This document shows, piece by piece, positions 36,182 to 44,724 of a stretch of 64,000 bases of DNA (its first letter is position 1; each line of letters starts with the position of its first letter). Source of the DNA: an uncultured Emergencia sp. GTDB taxonomy: Bacteria; Bacillota; Clostridia; Peptostreptococcales; Anaerovoracaceae. The position numbers and the translations under genes were made by a program. The stretch is from NCBI GenBank assembly GCA_904420065.1, contig CAJFTU010000009.1:146258-210257 (forward strand), given 5' to 3'. The notes beneath the pieces are model-generated. The model made no database searches. It saw only the letters and a list, made by a program, of their open reading frames with translations, and was not told the DNA's origin.

Positions 36182-36196
36182 ATCTATTTCCAGTCA

Positions 36197-36934
36197 TTAG
36201 AGAATAATTCCATTTACCAGATGGCTGTAGACGAAGCTTACGCACGGTCCCAGTACAAAATCCGTCACGTCAAGCAGAATCAAAACCAGCAGAATCAGGA
36301 ATCCCTTGTCATATACCTGATAGTACCAGGAATATTTCTGCAGATTGAATATCTGGGTGATTATCCCAAAGCCGTCCAACGGCGGAACCGGCAGAAGGTT
36401 AAAAACCATCAGAACCACATTGATCTGAATCACATAAAGGAGCACCTGCAGAAGAATCTGACCAAATGTGCCGAACAGCCAGGCGGCGTTTGTCATCAAT
36501 AGTCCTTTTATAATGAAGGAAAAGACTATGGCAATCAGCAGGTTCATGGCTACGCCGGCCAAAGCGACCAACAGCTCGTCCCTCCTTCTATGCTTATAAT
36601 AGCGGGGATCGATCTGTACCGGAACGCCCCAGCCAAAACCGGCCAGAAGCAATGCTAAAAAGCCAAAGGGATCCAGGTGGGCTGCCGGATTTATGGTAAG
36701 TCTTCCCTGAAGCTTCGGCGTCGGATCGCCCAGAGCGCAGGAAACCGCTCCGTGAGCAAACTCATGAAAACAAAGTCCGATGAGTATTCCCGGCAGAATG
36801 AGCAGTTTACTCATCAGCCAGTCCATCGGATTGCTGAATGCTCCGTTGATGAAATTCAAACCGATAAACAGGAGCAATATAAAGATAACCGTCGGGTTAA
36901 AAAATCTTTTCAATGTCTCTTTTTCCTTTCCCAA
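36197..36934 (-). CDS. Site-2-protease-family (M50) zinc metalloprotease
   Basis: 245 residues, about six hydrophobic segments. Zinc motif HEFAH at residues 57-61, and the late NLLPVPPLDGFG (third ligand Asp) as in the short stand-alone M50 group. Intramembrane protease or a relative; substrate unknown. The gene ends 15 bases before the aldo/keto-reductase remnant. Confidence 0.88.
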   Translation of the reverse strand: MGKEKETLKRFFNPTVIFILLLFIGLNFINGAFSNPMDWLMSKLLILPGILIGLCFHEFAHGAVSCALGDPTPKLQGRLTINPAAHLDPFGFLALLLAGFGWGVPVQIDPRYYKHRRRDELLVALAGVAMNLLIAIVFSFIIKGLLMTNAAWLFGTFGQILLQVLLYVIQINVVLMVFNLLPVPPLDGFGIITQIFNLQKYSWYYQVYDKGFLILLVLILLDVTDFVLGPCVSFVYSHLVNGIIL

Positions 36935-37025
36935 TATATTTTTAACATTCTATCACATTTACACCTGTTTGAAAATATTATATTACAAAGATGACCTTTA
37001 CGGTCAAAATGAAAGGTGGTTTTTT

Positions 37026-37385
37026 ATGAACAGCACTCTTGTTTGTATCGATGTCTATACCGTTTCGGCCGGGGATACTCTGTACACTATCGCGGACAAA
37101 TACGATCTGCCGGTGAGCCTTCTGATGAAAGTCAACCGCATCACGAATCCGTACAATCTGCAGATCGGGACGCGCCTGTGCATTCCCGGCGATGAATCTC
37201 AGCTGCCAAATCCGGAACAGCAGCCTTCGCCGGAGATGGCGACTCATACCGTTGAAGCCGGCGACACGCTCTATTTAATTGCAAAAAAACACGGGGTAAA
37301 GCTGGATGACATTATGCGGGCAAATCCCAGCATCGATCCGTACAATCTGATGATCGGCACCGAGCTTTACATTCCCCGGCAGTAA
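37026..37385 (+). CDS. Protein with two LysM domains
   Basis: 119 residues and almost nothing but two LysM repeats: about residues 8-52 (YTVSAGDTLYTIADKYDLP to IGTRLCIPG) and 72-117 (HTVEAGDTLYLIAKKHGVK to IGTELYIPR), joined by a Pro/Gln linker. LysM binds peptidoglycan or chitin-like glycans. No signal peptide is visible, which fits spore-coat or cortex LysM proteins made inside the mother cell (inference). The start at 37026 follows AAAGGTGG. Confidence 0.85.
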   Translation: MNSTLVCIDVYTVSAGDTLYTIADKYDLPVSLLMKVNRITNPYNLQIGTRLCIPGDESQLPNPEQQPSPEMATHTVEAGDTLYLIAKKHGVKLDDIMRANPSIDPYNLMIGTELYIPRQ

Positions 37386-37513
37386 GTTCACAAACTCTGG
37401 AAAATACTTATTTACGATATGCGCGGCAGAAAAATCCGCGCATGTCCGCTTTCTGCGGCCTATTTCTCACGGCAACTTCTCTTCCCCGGAGTTTTTCTCT
37501 TCTTTAAAGATGT

Positions 37514-37539
37514 AAAAAATCCTTCGCCGACGGCGAAGG
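37514..37539 (-). terminator. Terminator of the aminotransferase-fold gene
   Basis: 8-bp stem (37521-37528 with 37532-37539), 3-base loop, and a T run on the minus strand (37520-37514). Confidence 0.85.
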
Positions 37540-37549
37540 ACGGTTTATT

Positions 37550-38536
37550 CTACGGCAGCAGATACAGATCGTCTATGCCAAGCAGGTCCATCAGCTGCAG
37601 CACGGCTTCTTTTACTTCAGAACGTGTATTGAAATAGCCGAAACTAAACCTGGCCATTCCCCTTTCGACCCCGATGATGATCCCCTTTTTCTCCATATGA
37701 GCACATATTTCTTCCGGCAAAAAGCCATCTGCCGTAACGGAAACCACCGGCAAACGGTCTTTTGTGCCAAAATCTCCCCAGACACTGACCGAATCCATGG
37801 CTTTAGCCGATTCGAAGAAACGCTTTGCCAGACGATGAGGAAGCATTGTCACGCCGTAAATACCTTTGTCCAGAATGAACTGCAGTGAAGCGGCAAACGC
37901 CGTAAGAATCTTCTGTTCAGGTTCGGTGTTCTCTCCCGCTGCTGTGCTTGCTATCCGTTCCCTCGCCTTAGCATTGCGGACACAGATTCCGCCGACGCCA
38001 ACAGGTCCCATCAACATTCCTTCCCCGGTAAAGCAGTAGACGTCCGGTCCCAGCTCCTCCAGATTTACATCGATGGCGCCTGCGGTACACCGCCCGTCGG
38101 AGATCACGGGAATTTCGTGTTTTTTAGCGATTGCGCAGACCCTCTCCAAATCCGTAACGTTTCCCGTGGCGCTGCAGCCGTGAGCGCAGATCACTGCCTG
38201 AGTCTCCGGACGGATCAATTTCTCCGTTTCTTCATACTTAGGCCGCAGATAAGCGTCGGTTTCTACCCGTGAAACCTCTGCTCCCAGTTCTTTCAGCAGT
38301 TCAAAAGTATCTTCCCGTTCCGGACCTACAGCGACGATATGACAGCCTTCCCGGACATAAGCCTGAAGCGCTGTCTTCATGGCCTGATCTCCTCCTCTGG
38401 TCAAAAATATATTCGACGGATTTTCCACGCCGAGCAATCTTGCGGCAAGCGCCCGGATCCGCTCCAAAGGCACGGGAGACAGACTCTCTGCTGTCGGTTT
38501 ATACAGGGTTTTCACTGCGTTGTTCAAATAGATCAT
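37550..38536 (-). CDS. Class-V aminotransferase / cysteine-desulfurase-fold protein lacking the PLP lysine
   Basis: 328 residues; homologs are about 380. Fold marks: YLNNAVKTLYKP start, the HG-ATGN segment at 119-126 (VICAHGCSATGN), D147 that would contact the pyridine nitrogen, and the late ARFSFGYFNTRSEV. But the site normally reading TGHKGLLGPQG is TGEGMLMGPVG (residues 170-180): His is E172 and the Schiff-base Lys is G173. The Gln three residues after D147 is C150, and the N-terminal glycine-rich region is shortened. It should not be able to bind PLP covalently. The frame is intact with family-like conservation elsewhere, so a non-catalytic role is possible; slow decay is the alternative. 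Confidence 0.75.
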   Translation of the reverse strand: MIYLNNAVKTLYKPTAESLSPVPLERIRALAARLLGVENPSNIFLTRGGDQAMKTALQAYVREGCHIVAVGPEREDTFELLKELGAEVSRVETDAYLRPKYEETEKLIRPETQAVICAHGCSATGNVTDLERVCAIAKKHEIPVISDGRCTAGAIDVNLEELGPDVYCFTGEGMLMGPVGVGGICVRNAKARERIASTAAGENTEPEQKILTAFAASLQFILDKGIYGVTMLPHRLAKRFFESAKAMDSVSVWGDFGTKDRLPVVSVTADGFLPEEICAHMEKKGIIIGVERGMARFSFGYFNTRSEVKEAVLQLMDLLGIDDLYLLP

Positions 38537-38665
38537 GTTTCTTTCCTTTCTTCTTCTGTCTTTCTGTCTTCCCGTTCCGAACCAGGGGCCTGCATCTGCC
38601 TGCTGTCCGGAAGATACCTTCAGTGTACAAGGGGCAACATGTCTGAAGACTGAAAACGTTTTATA

Positions 38666-38785
38666 TCACTTTAACACAACATCTATGCCTTGGCAAGAAC
38701 AGAGAAAATACAGCCAAGCAGGATGCGGTCCGGTGCTGCCGCAGAAAGCTTCCGTAATCAAAGTGATAAAATCTTTCTTCTTCAT
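38666..38785 (-). CDS. Possible small protein of 39 residues
   Basis: ATG 38785 is preceded seven bases upstream by GGAGG (38798-38794). The frame encodes a basic start (MKKKDFITLITEAF), a CGSTGPHPAW stretch and a Cys-containing hydrophobic segment (LYFLCSCQG), ending at TGA 38666. Not recognised. It lies 130 bases upstream of the aminotransferase-fold gene on the same strand and could be a leader peptide, a small protein or the start of a lost gene. Confidence 0.35.
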   Translation of the reverse strand: MKKKDFITLITEAFCGSTGPHPAWLYFLCSCQGIDVVLK

Positions 38786-38953
38786 TTCTGATTCCTCCAT
38801 TTTCTGCGATATCTCACTTGTTGCTTTTATGATAATCCACCCGTGTTTTCAAAAGAATTCCGAAAGGTTAAGAAATCGTTAATTTCGTTTTTTTTACATC
38901 AAAAAAGAAGCATTAAACAGGCGAAACACCGGCTCGTTCACCGTAATCTCCGC

Positions 38954-39005
38954 AAAAAAAGACAACCCGGAAGGATTAATTAAGCCTTTACGCTCTTATC
39001 CTTCC
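38954..39005 (-). terminator. Terminator of the cls-murT-gatD-like operon
   Basis: 8-bp stem (38969-38976 with 38998-39005), large loop, then seven T on the minus strand eight bases later (38960-38954). Weaker than the other terminators because of the loop. Confidence 0.5.
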
Positions 39006-39031
39006 AGGCTGCCGTCGTCCGTTTTCGCTGT

Positions 39032-39307
39032 CTACTTTTTCTCGTAGAGATCCAGTGTTTTTTCTGTTTCTGCGATAACCTCGTAATGAGAATCCACTCT
39101 GCGGCTGATCTCCTCAGCCTCTTCGGTCAGTTTCAACTCGCCGGATTTCATCTTTTCGTAGTAAATTCTTCCGATTCTTGCCAATTCCAGTTCGATGGCC
39201 TTCTTCTCGCTGTTGATCTTTGACTTCAACTTGGTCGTCTCGATGGCGTCGCTGGCCTTATCGCCGAAAGTCGCCGCCGCGTCCGTCAGTTTGTCAAGCA
39301 GTGCCAT
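39032..39307 (-). CDS. Small helical protein
   Basis: 91 residues, highly charged, predicted almost wholly alpha-helical and likely coiled coil (EEAEEISRRVDSHYEVIAE region). MALLDKLTDAAATFGDKA at the start resembles small Firmicutes proteins of unknown function in which such a helix precedes a zinc ribbon; no ribbon is present here. The start at 39307 fits AGGAGG spacing. It follows the GatD-like gene by 13 bases as the last gene of the operon. Confidence 0.6.
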   Translation of the reverse strand: MALLDKLTDAAATFGDKASDAIETTKLKSKINSEKKAIELELARIGRIYYEKMKSGELKLTEEAEEISRRVDSHYEVIAETEKTLDLYEKK

Positions 39308-39320
39308 TTTCATTCCTCCT

Positions 39321-40082
39321 TTATCTGCTGCAGTTGGTAAGCCTGGTTTCCTTTGTCAGAATAAACTCTTTCTTCGTCTCAAAAGATTTTCTCTCCAACT
39401 GTGCGTCATATTGAAGCGTTTCGGTTTCAAATCCTCTGTTCTTCTGCGCGGTTTTTATAATCTCTTCAGTGAGCCACGGGTTTACCGCAAGAACCGGTCC
39501 CAAAGCGTTGGTAAACACGGAATTTTTCTTTTTAAACCCTTCTTCCCTGTTCTTTCCCATATTGCCATAGCCGTAGATCATCTGGCCGAACACTTCTTCT
39601 CCGTCCCCAATCAGATCCACCATCTGAATCTGATTGCCAATGATTTCCATGGACTGCTCGCCGTACTGGCAGGAGAAATACAGATCGTCTCCGTAGACGC
39701 TGTCCTTTTCTTCTGCAGAAATATTCAACATGCCCATTCCCTGAAAACTGCTGCCGTCGCTGCGTCTTATCTCCCGGCCCCAAAGCGCCGCAGAAGTACC
39801 GGTAGCAAAGAGCGGCCTGCCTTCCTCCACAAATGCGGCAAGGCGCTCCTTATAAGGCAGAAGCCACTCCAAAATCACCGGAAAGGACACCAATTCTCCC
39901 GGAGGACAGAACAGGATGTCGTAATCCATAGGATCGAAGTTTTCCGTCTTAAAATCGATCTTATCCGTCTGACAGTTCAGGCCCGCCAACGTGGCAAATC
40001 TCTCCAAAGCCAGTATATTCCCCCTTTCGCCGTGTAGATACAGCGTATCGGGAAAAAGCCATCCGATCTTAATCTTGTTCAT
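39321..40082 (-). CDS. GatD-like class-I glutamine amidotransferase homolog without catalytic Cys/His
   Basis: 253 residues, close to GatD length, and recognisable by IGWLFPDTLYLHGERGNI at the start, DILFCPPGE, GQMIYGYGNM and GPVLAVNPWLTEEII near the end. GatD normally hydrolyses glutamine and feeds ammonia to MurT for amidation of lipid II D-Glu. In S. aureus GatD the nucleophile is C94 and the base H189. Here residue 94 is Thr (LFATGTSAALWG instead of the usual CGGYQ-type elbow), and the TYLHGP-type His site reads TNALGP (L194). Glutaminase activity should therefore be absent. Its ATG abuts the MurT-like stop (TAAATG), so a stable partnership is likely. Confidence 0.78.
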   Translation of the reverse strand: MNKIKIGWLFPDTLYLHGERGNILALERFATLAGLNCQTDKIDFKTENFDPMDYDILFCPPGELVSFPVILEWLLPYKERLAAFVEEGRPLFATGTSAALWGREIRRSDGSSFQGMGMLNISAEEKDSVYGDDLYFSCQYGEQSMEIIGNQIQMVDLIGDGEEVFGQMIYGYGNMGKNREEGFKKKNSVFTNALGPVLAVNPWLTEEIIKTAQKNRGFETETLQYDAQLERKSFETKKEFILTKETRLTNCSR

Positions 40083-41435
40083 TTACTTGCCCTCCTTTTC
40101 GATGTATTCTTTCATATGATAGAACGTCTTAATCCAGGTGATCAGATAGATATTGTCCGTTTCTACACTTTCGATTTCGCGGAAAATTGTCTCCACCGCT
40201 TCCGTATCTGCAACGGAAATCATAGAAGGATCCACCCCTTCGTAGATCAGACGGTTAGCGGTGTCATAGCAGACCCTTTCCGAGAAGCAGAAATATTTTT
40301 CCACATCGGAGCGGATCAGCGCCGACAGATCGCAGTCATAAGCGTAAAATGAATTGGCGTAATGGGGCACAAAGTCGATCAGCGGGCACAGGCCCAACGC
40401 CACCATCTTTTTCTGCGGATCAGAAGCCATCACATTGATGCAGGTTTGCAGCGTTTCCGGATTTTCCTGTTTGATTCGCATATATTTGATGGTCTTTCCC
40501 TTGTACTGAAGAATTTCGAACCTTCCACCCACGTTTTTGAACTGACCGAAAGCTTTAGACGCTTCCTCAGGAGAAATCCCTGCCAGCCTGTCCGCTGCGG
40601 CCAGGGCTCCCGCATAGTTATAACACATGTACGGCGTATCGTAAGGCATGTTGAAGGACACACCCCCCAGTTTAAAGGTGCGTGCAGAAAAATCTGCATC
40701 GGTAACGGTATAGTCTGCCTTTTCTCCGCTTCCGTGACCGCAGTTTTCACAGTGGAACCGGCCTACACCGTCGTTGTTGTAATAGTCGAACACGATCTTA
40801 TGTCTGCACTTCGGACAGGCCATCGTCGGATAGGTATCCCCTTTAGTGAACGACTCGCTGTGCCGCTCCACACCGTAGGTAACGATCTCGTTTCCCTTCT
40901 CGTCAAAGGACTTGGTTCTCGGCTCCTCGTTGTTCAAGAACAATCTGACGTCATCTCCCACTGCGTCGTATACCTTCCTGTAGATAAAATCGGGATCGCC
41001 GTTTCTCTGCACCTGGTCCTTCTGCAGATTGGTAATCAGGATATTCTTTGCCGGAAGCTGCTTTAAAATCAAAGGCAGAAAACGCTCGTCGGTCTCAAAG
41101 ATAATATATTCCGCCTTGACTTTGCCGGACAGAGTGGAAGCCTTGGACAGAGCCGTCGCAATTCCGTAGATCAAATTGGCTCCTTCCAGATTGGCGATCA
41201 CATTTTTCCTGCTGCTTTTAAAGATGTGATAGAGCAGGTTGGTAGTGGTGGATTTCCCGTTGGTTCCCGTCACGAACAGAACCTTGGAATAATCGATTCC
41301 CTTAAAGTGAGCCACCATCTGCGGATCGATCTTCATGGCCTTCTCTCCGGAAAAATTGGATCCCCGACTCTTGTCCACAATGTTGATGATAACGTTAATG
41401 ATCTTTGCAAACCAAAGTGCAATGTAAAATCTCAT
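40083..41435 (-). CDS. MurT-like Mur ligase with zinc ribbon, divergent
   Basis: 450 residues. ATP site GTNGKSTTTNLLYHIF near 57-72, NLEGANLIYGIATAL, the inserted zinc ribbon (CPKCRH ... CENCGHG) that marks MurT/DUF1727 proteins, and a C-terminal domain. Differences from MurT: the RDQLDRYGE-type motif reads KDQVQRNGDPD, KNPAG-N reads QENPETLQ, and the DNAADGRD-SW-D motif is not visible; that region reads GLCPLIDFVPHYANSF. It is thus a relative of the lipid II amidating ligase that may act on another substrate. The gene starts at 41435 after AGGAGG, 17 bases downstream of cls. Confidence 0.78.
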   Translation of the reverse strand: MRFYIALWFAKIINVIINIVDKSRGSNFSGEKAMKIDPQMVAHFKGIDYSKVLFVTGTNGKSTTTNLLYHIFKSSRKNVIANLEGANLIYGIATALSKASTLSGKVKAEYIIFETDERFLPLILKQLPAKNILITNLQKDQVQRNGDPDFIYRKVYDAVGDDVRLFLNNEEPRTKSFDEKGNEIVTYGVERHSESFTKGDTYPTMACPKCRHKIVFDYYNNDGVGRFHCENCGHGSGEKADYTVTDADFSARTFKLGGVSFNMPYDTPYMCYNYAGALAAADRLAGISPEEASKAFGQFKNVGGRFEILQYKGKTIKYMRIKQENPETLQTCINVMASDPQKKMVALGLCPLIDFVPHYANSFYAYDCDLSALIRSDVEKYFCFSERVCYDTANRLIYEGVDPSMISVADTEAVETIFREIESVETDNIYLITWIKTFYHMKEYIEKEGK

Positions 41436-41452
41436 ATTTTCCTCCTCGTTTA

Positions 41453-42916
41453 CTACAGTATATCGGAAAGCAGCCTGGAAACCGCCTCTTTGAATTTAAT
41501 GACGACAGATCGCCTGCCGTATTCCTCCAGAGTCAGTTCGTGGCCGTGTTCTATGTCTTTCAAAAACAGCTCGTCCATTTTCCCGGCGAAAGTTTCATCA
41601 TAGATGAATGCGTTGGCTTCAAAGTTAAGACGGAAACTGCGCCTGTCAAAATTGGCCGAACCCACCGTTGCCACCTCTCCGTCAACCACCAGTGTCTTGG
41701 CGTGAAGAAAGCCATTGTCGTAGATGAAAACCCTGGCTCCCGATCGGAGAAGTTCTCCGCAATAGGCATACGTGGCCCAATAGACGAACATGTGATCCGG
41801 CATGCAGGGGATCATGATTCGAACATCCACCCCGGACTGAGCCGCCATTTTCAGCGACTCCAACATACTCGGATCGGGGATGAAGTAGGGCGTCTGCAGA
41901 AACACACTTCGCTCCGCAAAGGTGATCATCTTCATCATAGCGCGTTTGATCTCCTCCCTGACGGAATTCGGGCCGCTGGATACAATCTGAACAGGAGCCG
42001 TGCCGCTTGACTCTTCCTCATCAAAAGAGAAGTTTCTCAGCTCCGTGTTCTCCTTTGAAGCAAAACGCCAATCCATCAGAAATACCCCGTTCAAATCCAG
42101 TACCGCGCCTCCTCTGATCCGGATATGGGTATCCCGCCAATAACCGAATCGCTTCTTGAAGCCCAGATATTCGTTGGCAATATTGAAACCGCCGATATAA
42201 CCGGTCTTTCCGTCGATCACCGCGATCTTGCGATGATTTCGGTAGTTCAGCTTCAACGTGAGGTATTTGAGCTTGGGTTTAAAAAAATACGCGACTTTGC
42301 CGCCCGCCGCGGTAAATTCTTTGAGCTTTCGCCTGGTGATAAACCGACATCCGATGGCGTCCATCAAAAGCCGGACTTCCACACCTTCGCTGGCCTTCTG
42401 CGTCAGAATGCGAAGAAATTTTTTGCCGACCATATCGTCTTTAACAATATAGTACATGACGTTTATGGATTTCTCCGCCTTCCGCATATCCTGCATCAGA
42501 TGGTGAAACATCTTTTTTCCGTCGGTGAACACCTCGATATCGTTATTCTGCGTCAGGTAAGAAAGGCCGTATACCTGATTCAGCTTGATCATGTGCTTCC
42601 ATCGGCGCGAGGTCTCGTTGGAAAATGTCATCGTCTCCTGATCGATCGCTTTGATCTGGTACTCCAGCTCATCGTTGATCACCTTCTGTTCCCGATCCGA
42701 TAATCTGTAGATCTTCTGCCGGGAAATATTCTGTGAAAGCATGACATAGAGAAAAATTCCTACTACAGGAAAGACGAAAAGCACCAGAATCCAAGCCAAA
42801 GAAGCCGACGGATTCTTTCGCTCCAAAAAGACAATCGTCAATGCAATAACCAGATCAATACTGTAAATTACCGTGGTCCAGTTGTATTCTGAAAAGAGAC
42901 TGAAAAAAAATGCCAT
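41453..42916 (-). CDS. cls: Cardiolipin synthase (phospholipase-D superfamily)
   Basis: 487 residues. Two N-terminal membrane helices (about 10-30 and 40-60), then two HKD motifs: HRKIAVIDGKTGYIGGFN and HAKTLVVDGEVATVGSANFD. Joins two phosphatidylglycerols into cardiolipin at the membrane. First gene of the operon with the MurT/GatD-like pair; ATG 42916 follows AGGGG. Confidence 0.94.
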   Translation of the reverse strand: MAFFFSLFSEYNWTTVIYSIDLVIALTIVFLERKNPSASLAWILVLFVFPVVGIFLYVMLSQNISRQKIYRLSDREQKVINDELEYQIKAIDQETMTFSNETSRRWKHMIKLNQVYGLSYLTQNNDIEVFTDGKKMFHHLMQDMRKAEKSINVMYYIVKDDMVGKKFLRILTQKASEGVEVRLLMDAIGCRFITRRKLKEFTAAGGKVAYFFKPKLKYLTLKLNYRNHRKIAVIDGKTGYIGGFNIANEYLGFKKRFGYWRDTHIRIRGGAVLDLNGVFLMDWRFASKENTELRNFSFDEEESSGTAPVQIVSSGPNSVREEIKRAMMKMITFAERSVFLQTPYFIPDPSMLESLKMAAQSGVDVRIMIPCMPDHMFVYWATYAYCGELLRSGARVFIYDNGFLHAKTLVVDGEVATVGSANFDRRSFRLNFEANAFIYDETFAGKMDELFLKDIEHGHELTLEEYGRRSVVIKFKEAVSRLLSDIL

Positions 42917-42965
42917 GCTAATACCCCTGTTTTGTTTCTATACTATCTTTTCCACTAATGGGAAT

Positions 42966-42993
42966 ATTTTATCATAAAGTTTCAATTTATCAA
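42966..42993 (-). promoter_or_regulatory. Putative promoter for the cls operon
   Basis: Minus strand TTGATA (42993-42988), 16 bases, TAAAAT (42971-42966), about 50 bases before the cls ATG. Confidence 0.55.
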
Positions 42994-43110
42994 TGTAAAT
43001 GAGGAAAAAAAGATTTTTGTAATTAATTATTCATATGAGAAGTTCAACAAAGACAGGCATTTTGTCTGCCGAAAGATGATCGAAAAAACATCTGCCTAAA
43101 CAAGAAATAG

Positions 43111-43155
43111 GCGCCGCACGCGACGGCCACAGAGAGCGGCCATAGCGTGCGGCGC
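43111..43155 (-). terminator. Strong hairpin after spoIVA
   Basis: An 11-bp GC stem (43111-43121 with 43145-43155) containing a second inner GGCC stem, 10 bases past the spoIVA stop; the T run is poor. Confidence 0.65.
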
Positions 43156-43164
43156 AGCTTAAAC

Positions 43165-44646
43165 TTACAAGATAATACAGATAAAGTAATCCTTGCCCTC
43201 GTTGCTGATCTTCTGCAGGGACCGCTGAACCTTTCCCTGCAGGGACTCCGGCATGGAAGTCAGCTTGCCGTCCATCTGTTCAACTACCATTTCCTGCAGA
43301 GATTTTCCGAAGAGATTGGTCTCCCATATCTCCATCTCGTCGCCTGAAACAGAAAACTTCTCCATCAGATAATTGACCAGATCGGCCGACTGCTGCTCGG
43401 AACCAACAATAGGCGATATCTCCGTACTGATATCCGTTCGAATAATGTGAAGACACGGCGCTGACGCTACCAGCCTTACGCCGTATTTGCTTCCCTGCTT
43501 GAACACTTCCGGCTCGCCCAGCTTCATCTGCTGCAGTTTCGGATGGACGATTCCGTACCCCGACCGCGTTACGCTGTCCAGAGCTTCCTTCATATCGTCA
43601 TAGGCCTGCTTGGCCCGCGCATACTCTCTCATCAGCAGGAACAGTTCCCGATCGTTATTTACCGGATGCCGCAGCAGTTCTCCAATAATCTGATAATACA
43701 GCCCATCCTTCAGCTTTACCGATGCGAACACCCTTCCCGTAGCCATTTCGCACCGAAGAATTTCCACCGTCTTTACATTCTCGTTGGCTGTGATCACCTG
43801 CAGAGATGATTCCACACTGCTGACCGTATCCACCGTCTTCATAAAGGTAAGCATCGTATCCACAAGGCCGGCTTTGACCTCGTGATCCTGGGGCAGCGCG
43901 TCCATGTACTCCGGAAGATCGATAAAAATTTCGCTGACCGGAAATTGGGACAAGAGCTGATCAAAGATCTTCTCCGGAACACTTTTATCCATGGTTGCAC
44001 AGTTGGCTGCAATAACCGGAGCAGAATACTTCGCCTCCATCTTTTTCGCCATTTCCGCAGTTCTGTGGGAAGAAGGCTCACTGCTGTTGAGAACGATCAC
44101 AAAGGGTTTCCCCAGCTGTTTCAGCTGGCTCACCGTTTTCTCCTCGGCCATTATGTAATTCTCCCTTGGGATTTCCCCAAAGCTGCCGTCGCAGGTGATC
44201 ATGATTCCGACCGTGGAGTGTTCGGTGATAACCTTTTCCGTACCTCTCTCTGCAGCTTCCTCAAAAGGCATTCCTTCCGCGTCCCATGGCGTTTTGACCA
44301 TACGGCTCTTCCCGTCTTCCTGATGCCCCAATACGCCGGGAATCAGGTATCCCACACAATCCACCATCCGGATCGACAAACTGGCGCTGCTGACTTTGAT
44401 CGCCACAGCTTCCTCCGGAATAAATTTCGGTTCCGTTGTCGTGATTGTTCTTCCGTCACCACTCTGAGGAAGCTGATCTACCACTCTGGTCCTGACATAG
44501 GTGTTTTCGATGGCGGGAACGACGAACAGTTCCATGAATCTTTTGATAAACGTAGATTTTCCTGTTCTGACGGGTCCCACAACGCCCGCATAAACTTCGC
44601 CGCCGGTTCGCTCTGCTATATCCTTATAAATATTTCCATCCGTCAT
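43165..44646 (-). CDS. spoIVA: Stage IV sporulation protein A
   Basis: 493 residues, full length. N-terminal GTPase-like fold with Walker A GPVRTGKSTFIKRF, then the conserved PKFIPEEAVAIKV region and the C-terminal GKSLQEMVVEQMDGKL used for anchoring to SpoVM on the forespore membrane. It hydrolyses ATP and polymerises into the basement layer of the spore coat. Its presence shows that the organism is a spore-former or recently was. Confidence 0.97.
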   Translation of the reverse strand: MTDGNIYKDIAERTGGEVYAGVVGPVRTGKSTFIKRFMELFVVPAIENTYVRTRVVDQLPQSGDGRTITTTEPKFIPEEAVAIKVSSASLSIRMVDCVGYLIPGVLGHQEDGKSRMVKTPWDAEGMPFEEAAERGTEKVITEHSTVGIMITCDGSFGEIPRENYIMAEEKTVSQLKQLGKPFVIVLNSSEPSSHRTAEMAKKMEAKYSAPVIAANCATMDKSVPEKIFDQLLSQFPVSEIFIDLPEYMDALPQDHEVKAGLVDTMLTFMKTVDTVSSVESSLQVITANENVKTVEILRCEMATGRVFASVKLKDGLYYQIIGELLRHPVNNDRELFLLMREYARAKQAYDDMKEALDSVTRSGYGIVHPKLQQMKLGEPEVFKQGSKYGVRLVASAPCLHIIRTDISTEISPIVGSEQQSADLVNYLMEKFSVSGDEMEIWETNLFGKSLQEMVVEQMDGKLTSMPESLQGKVQRSLQKISNEGKDYFICIIL

Positions 44647-44679
44647 ACCTTCATCCTCTTTCTAACATAACTCTATGAA

Positions 44680-44708
44680 AGAATATGAAAGAGAAGGAGC
44701 GGATATTC
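44680..44708 (-). promoter_or_regulatory. Possible SigE promoter for spoIVA
   Basis: Minus strand GAATATC (44708-44702), 14 bases, CATATTCT (44687-44680), resembling the SigE -35 and the CATAnnnT -10. SigE control of spoIVA is established in Bacillus; the site here is an eye match. Confidence 0.4.
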
Positions 44709-44724
44709 CATTTATTCTCTGATT

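Larger units (their letters stand above)
38537..39031. other. 495-base intergenic region
   Basis: Contains a possible 39-codon small gene (38666-38785) and, near 38969-39005, the hairpin that ends the next operon. The rest is AT-rich without further structure that I can identify. Confidence 0.5.
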
